A stretch of 64,000 nt of DNA. It comes from AC-32 sp963719275. Its GTDB lineage: Bacteria > Actinomycetota > Thermoleophilia > Gaiellales > Gaiellaceae. The stretch is taken from the NCBI GenBank assembly GCA_963719275.1, contig CAVRBT010000008.1, positions 62,001-126,000 on the forward strand. The letters run 5' to 3'. This document shows, piece by piece, positions 59,796 to 64,000 of the stretch. The notes beneath the pieces are model-generated. The model did no database searches. It had not been told where the DNA came from and saw only the letters and a list, made by a program, of their open reading frames with translations. Every line of letters begins with the position of its first letter. Position 1 is the first letter of the stretch. A program made the position numbers and the translations under genes.

Positions 59796-59960
59796 AGTGC
59801 TCCTCCCGGTGACGGCGCCCCGGCTCTCGCCCGCCAGCACGCGGCGCCAGAGGCCACACTCGCCCGTGGCGCAGGCGGGCGCCTGCGCAAGCGGACGAGT
59901 GTGGGCTCTGGCTTGGTGCTGGCGGGCGAGAGACAGGCAGGTGTTGCCGGGGGGAGCACT
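59796..59960 (-). repeat. 165-nt intercistronic hairpin element, copy B
   Basis: Outer arms AGTGCTCC (59796-59803) and GGAGCACT (59953-59960). The core (59824-59932) pairs CTCTCGCCCGCCAGCAC with GTGCTGGCGGGCGAGAG over 17 bp, then CCAGAG/CTCTGG and CACACTCG/CGAGTGTG, capped by GCGCAGGCG/GCGCCTGCGC. It lies exactly between the M15-like gene stop and the DUF192 ATG and contains the latter's ribosome site. The core is inverted relative to copy A. Confidence 0.85.
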
Positions 59961-61351
59961 TAGAAGCCGACGTGGACGTGGTCGTAGTGGTTGGCCAGCG
60001 GGAACGACGGCCCGCCGAGCCCGAGCAGCGAGATGACCTGCTTGGGCAGCATCCCGCCGGGGAGCATCAGGAGGCTGCGGACGGCCTGCTCCGTGATCCC
60101 GCCCGGCTGCTGATGGCCGGTGATCGAGACGTTGTTCAGCGCGGCGACGTCGACTGCGCGGCCGTAGACGTGGGCCGAGACGACGCCTGGGCGCGCGTAC
60201 AGCCGGTGGCCGCTGACGAGGCACGAGACCGTGACCTCGTGGAACGTGTCGGCCAGGTAGAGGATCGTCGCGAGGACGCGCACGTCCACGTGGCCGGCGG
60301 CGACGTCATGGCGCCCGCCCGAGTACATGACCACGCGCGAGTCGTGCAGCAGGCGGTCCTGCAGGTCGCGCTTCTGCGAGAGCAGGCCGTGCACGAGGCT
60401 CGCAAGCCCCACGGCGCGGTAGTAGTGGCGCAGCGCGACGACACGGTCGGCGACCGAGGGATCGCTCGAGTACGCGAGCGCGGCGGCCCACGGCGTCTGG
60501 TCCTTGCGGAGCGACGAGAGGCGGAAGGCCAGCGTGCGGAGGGCCTGCTTGCCGGCGGGAGCGCGGCCGTTGTCGCCCTCTGCGCGCAACGTCGCGAGCA
60601 CCAGCGCCCAGTCGACGTGCGCGTTACGCGAGTACGTCACGAGGTCGCGGGCGAACTGGAGCTTCAGCCTCGCGGCGGGCGGCGTCGGGTCGGGTGCGGC
60701 CCGGTTCAGCCACACCGTCGCGGCCGAGAAGCTCGAGACCTCGGGGTCGAGCGGCGGCGCCTTCGGTGCCTCGCGGCGGGCCGGCGCCTTGCGGTGCGGC
60801 CTCGCGTGCGCGGCCGCGGGACGAGCGGTGTGCGTCTTCGCGATCGCGGTCCGCTCCTTGGCGGCGGTGGGAGCGACCACCGGCCGGAGCGTCGAGCGTG
60901 TCGGAGTCGAGCTCGCGACGGCGGTCCGCGTGGCGTCGGCGGAAGCCGTGACGACCGGCCGCGACGGAGCGGCCTGCGCAACGGCCGTCCGCTCGGCCTG
61001 GGCGGTGAGGACGGTCCGCGTGGACGGGACGGGAGCCGTGGCGCCGGTCGGGCCGCTGGCGCCGCTCGCGCCCTCGGCGGGCGGCGTGACGCCGTCCTCC
61101 TCGAGCAGCGTGCGGACGCCGTTGCCCGCCCCCGCGGAGAGCGCGAGGCCGGCGAAGAAGAGTGCGCCGAAGGTGAGGGTGTGCGCGAAGCGGCTCTTGT
61201 GACTGCGCTCCTGCGCGGGCTCGACCAGCTTGCCCTCGTCCCAGTCGTCATACGAGCGACCCCGTCCGAGGACGCTGAGGATCGCCCGCGCGAGCGAGAT
61301 CAGGAGGAGGTGCTGGAGGAACCGCCTGGTCAGGGACTTCCGTCGTGGCAT
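59960..61351 (-). CDS. Membrane-anchored M15/D-Ala-D-Ala-peptidase-like protein
   Basis: 463 residues from ATG 61351 (GGGAGCAATGGC upstream). One membrane helix at about 60-77 (TLTFGALFFAGLALSAGAG), then a long Ala/Thr/Pro/Arg-rich linker (about 90-205) and a C-terminal domain. The end has SGHRLYARPGVVSAHVYGRA with VDVAAL and HYDHVHVGF, resembling the zinc-binding H..D..H of M15 peptidases. Possibly a wall-remodelling enzyme held at the membrane by a flexible spacer. Stop TAA abuts element copy B. Confidence 0.7.
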   Translation of the reverse strand: MPRRKSLTRRFLQHLLLISLARAILSVLGRGRSYDDWDEGKLVEPAQERSHKSRFAHTLTFGALFFAGLALSAGAGNGVRTLLEEDGVTPPAEGASGASGPTGATAPVPSTRTVLTAQAERTAVAQAAPSRPVVTASADATRTAVASSTPTRSTLRPVVAPTAAKERTAIAKTHTARPAAAHARPHRKAPARREAPKAPPLDPEVSSFSAATVWLNRAAPDPTPPAARLKLQFARDLVTYSRNAHVDWALVLATLRAEGDNGRAPAGKQALRTLAFRLSSLRKDQTPWAAALAYSSDPSVADRVVALRHYYRAVGLASLVHGLLSQKRDLQDRLLHDSRVVMYSGGRHDVAAGHVDVRVLATILYLADTFHEVTVSCLVSGHRLYARPGVVSAHVYGRAVDVAALNNVSITGHQQPGGITEQAVRSLLMLPGGMLPKQVISLLGLGGPSFPLANHYDHVHVGF

Positions 61352-61449
61352 GCCATTGCTCCCGTTGGTCGGGCGCCGGTGGGCCGCCACTTCGGCGCGG
61401 ATCTCAGTTACGCATCCGCGGGCCGTACGGACGTGTGAGCACTATCGAG

Positions 61450-61610
61450 CCTCCGAGCGGGCGGCATCTCCCCCGAATTAGGGACTTCTCGGCGAGATCA
61501 CTAAACCGAGGGATGCGCCGCCCGCCCGATCGGAACGATGAACGCCGCATCTGAGCCTTAGGCGGCGCGGCCACGCCGAGACACCTTTCGGAGGTTATTC
61601 CCGCGTGACC
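61450..61610 (+). promoter_or_regulatory. Structured untranslated leader before the tad/flp operon
   Basis: The 381-bp gap 61352-61732 has no convincing gene. On the plus strand CGGGCGGC (61458-61465) pairs with GCCGCCCG (61517-61524); nested inside are TCCC/GGGA (61469-61484) and CTCGG/CCGAG (61488-61510), giving a three-way junction. CGCCGC/GGCGGCG and CCT-TTCG-AGG-like stems follow. It may be a regulatory RNA for the pilus genes; not recognised as a known class. Confidence 0.45.
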
Positions 61611-61732
61611 GACTGCACCGCCCGCACGATCAACCGGCTCTCTTTCCACCGCCTTTCCACTCGAGCTTTTTTCTCAGGGAATTCGCGCGCGACCGCGTGC
61701 GCATCGATTACAGAAGAAAGGAGGTGACACAG

Positions 61733-61921
61733 ATGCTGAAGCTCTTCACCTTCGTGCAGATCGCCGCCGACTCGCTGCGCAAGCGCGAGGAGGGTCAGAC
61801 GATGGCGGAGTACGGCGTGGTCCTCGCCGTGATCACGCTGGCCGTGATCGGTGCCATCACGCTCCTCTCGGACAACGTCCGCGCTGCGATCGAGAACGTC
61901 GCCGGCATTCTGCCCGGCTAG
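61733..61921 (+). CDS. flp: Flp/Fap-type pilin
   Basis: 62 residues. A positively charged leader ends in KREEGQTMAEYGVVLAVITL: cleavage after Gly, then Glu at +5 and Tyr at +6 as in Flp pilins, followed by one hydrophobic helix. It is secreted and assembled by a Tad machine, processed by a TadV-type peptidase (not in this window). ATG 61733 has AAAGGAGGTGAC upstream, the strongest ribosome site here, fitting a highly expressed structural subunit. Confidence 0.92.
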   Translation: MLKLFTFVQIAADSLRKREEGQTMAEYGVVLAVITLAVIGAITLLSDNVRAAIENVAGILPG

Positions 61922-61945
61922 GAACACCGCAGTTCCTCCGGTAGG

Positions 61946-61969
61946 GGGCCCCTTCGCGAGAAGGGGCCC
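61946..61969 (+). terminator. Perfect hairpin after the pilin gene
   Basis: GGGCCCCTTC-GCGA-GAAGGGGCCC: a 10-bp stem with a GNRA tetraloop in the 81 bp between flp and tadE. No T-run. It probably limits read-through or stabilises the flp mRNA so that pilin is made in excess over downstream proteins. Confidence 0.7.
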
Positions 61970-62002
61970 ATACCACTTCCACGACCGAAAGAAAGAACTC
62001 CC

Positions 62003-62407
62003 GTGACCAACGTAAGTCGCCGCAAAATCGAGTTTCGATCAGAGCAGGGCCAGTCGATCACCGAATTCGCGCTGGCTTTGCCGATCCTCGCGTTGCTTCT
62101 GTTCGCGGTGATCCAGTTCGGGATCGCCTTCAACCACTACGTCACCCTGACCGACGCGACCCGCGCCGGCGCCCGCAAGGCGGCCGTCGGGCGGCAGCTG
62201 TCGGATCCGGTCGGCGCGTGCCAGACGGCGATCCGGGACTCGGCGGAGGACCTTGACGGGTTGCAGCTCACCACGAGCTGCTCGTCGACCTGGCAGCCGG
62301 GCGCGGACGTCACGGTGAACGCCACCTACCCGTACCAGATCAGCCTGCTCGGGCTCGTCGTGAAGTCGGGCCGCCTAACGAGCACGACCACGGAGCGTGT
62401 GGAATGA
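62003..62407 (+). CDS. TadE-like pilus assembly protein
   Basis: 134 residues. The N-terminal EQGQSITEFALALPILALLL is the TadE signature, with a Glu at the processing region and one membrane helix, then a short extracytoplasmic domain with two cysteines (about 70 and 93). GTG 62003 start. Overlaps the next gene in ATGA. It is likely a minor pseudopilin of the Tad system. Confidence 0.9.
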   Translation: MTNVSRRKIEFRSEQGQSITEFALALPILALLLFAVIQFGIAFNHYVTLTDATRAGARKAAVGRQLSDPVGACQTAIRDSAEDLDGLQLTTSCSSTWQPGADVTVNATYPYQISLLGLVVKSGRLTSTTTERVE

Positions 62408-63321
62408 ACCCTCGTAGCGACCGCGGCCAGGCAACCGTAATCACACTCGTCTTTCTCGTCGTGCTGCTGGGCATGGCGGCGCTGGTCCTCGACATCGGGT
62501 CGTGGTACCGCGCCGACCGCGCCACGCAGTCGGCGGCCGACGCTGCGGCGCTCGCGGGGGCGCAGAAGCTCCCGCAAGACCCCGGCACTGCGAACACACT
62601 TGCCCTCCAGTACGTCGACAAGAACGGCGGCGGCACGCCGACCGTGACGCTGTCGACCAAGAACGCCACCAACGACACGATCAGGGTCAACTTGACCCGG
62701 CCGGCGAAGGGCATCTTCACCAAGCTCTTCGGCGTCAGCACGGTCACCGTTGGCTCCCACGCGAGCGCGCGGGCGAGCTTGATGGGCCAGGCGAAGTACG
62801 TCGCGCCGATCGGCGTCAACGTGCTGAACCCGAAGCTGATGGGCGGCGCGACGTGCCCCTGCTTCGGACCTGACCAGCCGACGACGCTGCCGCTCGGCAA
62901 GACCGGCGCGCCGGGCGCGTTCGACCTGCTGAACATCGACCTCAGCCACGGAGGCACAGGCCCATCGATGCTGGCCGACTGGATCCTCAAGGGCTACGAC
63001 GGCTACCTGCCGCTGAACGACTACTTCTCCGACGCCGGCGCGAAGTGGAACTCCTCCCAGGTCCAGGACGCGCTCGACCACCGGGACAACACGACCCTGC
63101 TCTTCCCCGTCTACGACAAGCTCGTCGGCACCGGCTCGGGTGCGCAGTACCACGTGATCGCCTGGGTCGGGTTCCACATGACCGCGCACGAGGAGCACGG
63201 CACCACCGGCTCCATCACCGGCTGGTTTACCGAGGTCGTCTGGGACGGCATCGAGTCCACCGCCGGTGGCGGCGACACACAACCCGACCTGGGCGCCAGA
63301 ACCGTCCACCTCGTCGACTGA
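62404..63321 (+). CDS. TadG-like pilus assembly protein
   Basis: 305 residues. DRGQATVITLVFLVVLLGMA and LDIGSWYRADRATQSAADAA, with ALAGAQ, are typical of the TadG N-terminus. The extracytoplasmic part is a mixed fold with a CPC motif (GGATCPCFGPDQP). Coupled to tadE. Shorter than classical TadG, with no von Willebrand A domain visible. Confidence 0.85.
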   Translation: MNPRSDRGQATVITLVFLVVLLGMAALVLDIGSWYRADRATQSAADAAALAGAQKLPQDPGTANTLALQYVDKNGGGTPTVTLSTKNATNDTIRVNLTRPAKGIFTKLFGVSTVTVGSHASARASLMGQAKYVAPIGVNVLNPKLMGGATCPCFGPDQPTTLPLGKTGAPGAFDLLNIDLSHGGTGPSMLADWILKGYDGYLPLNDYFSDAGAKWNSSQVQDALDHRDNTTLLFPVYDKLVGTGSGAQYHVIAWVGFHMTAHEEHGTTGSITGWFTEVVWDGIESTAGGGDTQPDLGARTVHLVD

Positions 63322-63365
63322 CCCCGACCCTCAACGACTGACCCCCTCACCCAAGGACAGGAGAA

Positions 63366-64000
63366 ATGGCATATCGAGCTAGGAACATCCTGATCGCGGT
63401 CGCCCTCGCCGCTGTGGCCGCCCTGCTCACGAGCTTCTACGTGACGAGCTACAAGCGGCATGTACAGCGCGGCGAGGACCACGTGACGGTGCTCGTCGCC
63501 AAGAAGGACATCTCCGAAGGGATGAGCGGGTCCGACGTGAAGGGCCTGCTGGTGTCCCAGGACGTCTCGCGCAAGAGCGTCGTGCCCGGCGCGGTCTCCA
63601 GCGCCGACCAGCTGGCCGGCCTCGTCGCCACCCAGCCGACGATGGAGGGCGAGCAGGTGACCACCCGCCGCTTCAGCCCGCGCACCCACGTCGGCGTCCG
63701 GGCACAGCTCTCGGGCACGCTTCGGGCGCTCTCGATCGAAGGCGATAAGAACCAGCTGCTCGCCGGCACGCTCAAGGACGGCGACACGGTGGACTTCGTC
63801 GCCGCGCTGAAGAAGCCCGGCGACCAGGACATCTACTTCAGCCGGGTCCTCGTGCGCGACGTGAAGGTGCTCAAGGCGCCCGACGCGCCTCCGGCCGGGA
63901 GCAAGCTCACCGGCTCGGCGAACTCGAACTTCGCGATCATGCTCGCGCTCAGCGACAGCCAGGCCCAGAAGATCCAGTACCTGCTCGCGAACGCGGGCGG
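63366..64000 (+). CDS. cpaB: CpaB/RcpC-like pilus assembly protein, 3' end missing
   Basis: The frame from ATG 63366 (AGGACAGGAGAA upstream) stays open to the window edge, 211 codons. N-terminal membrane helix (NILIAVALAAVAALLTSFYV), a SAF-domain region (VTVLVAKKDISEGMSGSDVK) and GDTVDFVAALKKPGDQD match CpaB/RcpC, which lines the outer part of Tad systems or binds the wall. More tad genes should lie to the right. Confidence 0.9.
   Translation, partial: MAYRARNILIAVALAAVAALLTSFYVTSYKRHVQRGEDHVTVLVAKKDISEGMSGSDVKGLLVSQDVSRKSVVPGAVSSADQLAGLVATQPTMEGEQVTTRRFSPRTHVGVRAQLSGTLRALSIEGDKNQLLAGTLKDGDTVDFVAALKKPGDQDIYFSRVLVRDVKVLKAPDAPPAGSKLTGSANSNFAIMLALSDSQAQKIQYLLANAG

Noticed and set aside
61404..61649. 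81-codon minus-strand frame in the gap before flp
   Set aside because: No start signals, no domain, and it runs through the palindromes of the presumed RNA leader.

Overview
The window is a gene-dense stretch of high-GC chromosome with many GTG and TTG starts and very short intergenic gaps. Gene content (an RpoD-type sigma factor, a complete hopanoid cluster, folE2, FAD-dependent thymidylate synthase, a Tad/Flp pilus locus, an S8 peptidase with tryptophan-rich C-terminal repeats, DHA2 drug pumps) suggests a soil actinobacterium, most likely of the Thermoleophilia (Gaiellales/Solirubrobacterales) type. That placement is inference from gene content. I saw no rRNA, tRNA, CRISPR array or full-length insertion sequence.

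Layout. 1-5.8 kb: quinol nitric oxide reductase, small coupled membrane genes, a VOC gene with an internal deletion, and a MarR-controlled DHA2 pump. 5.8-9.6 kb: an operon of GST, a PaaK-like CoA ligase, a citryl-CoA-lyase-like protein and a MetE-core-like methyltransferase. 9.7-12.3 kb: a BNR-repeat protein coupled to a MoaD/ThiS-like carrier, a DUF3565 protein, then broken RidA and AHSA1 genes. 12.3-18 kb: MMPL transporter, DHFR-like reductase, an HxlR regulator divergent from a second DHA2 pump, and a 1-Cys peroxiredoxin. 18-28 kb: methyltransferase, class III aminotransferase, FAD-linked oxidase, GAF protein, ArsR plus an AHSA1-VOC fusion, and a divergent pair of cell-envelope membrane enzymes. 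28-36 kb: sigA with a clear promoter, asparaginase II, Fpg, an AAA kinase, an alpha/beta hydrolase - LldD - sensor-fragment operon and folE2, separated by short palindromic repeats. 36-44 kb: plsY, two divergent superoxide dismutases, a secreted protein, a degenerate SDR, an ECF sigma/anti-sigma pair, thyX interrupted by an intein, DUF72 and a class V aminotransferase. 44-52 kb: S8 peptidase, epimerase, lytic transglycosylase, CopCD and associated membrane genes. 52-59.4 kb: the hopanoid operon hpnC-hpnD-hpnE-shc-hpnH-hpnG-ispH, read leftwards with stop/start overlaps. 59.4-64 kb: DUF192, an M15-like wall enzyme, and the flp-tadE-tadG-cpaB pilus operon running off the right edge.

Three things stand out. 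First, thyX carries a 338-residue intein with a LAGLIDADG endonuclease domain at the conserved HG/TPFEH site. Second, two ~165-nt intercistronic elements (50138-50301 and 59796-59960) fold into the same long hairpin with compensatory base changes, sit exactly between a stop codon and the next start, bury the downstream ribosome binding site, and carry their cores in opposite orientations. Third, the 5' ends of ispH and hpnD are each duplicated around a hairpin repeat of the GGGGAAACC family; the two ispH copies differ only at third codon positions. A recurring TANNNT box 6-8 nt before the start codon of many genes indicates widespread leaderless transcription and was used to choose starts.
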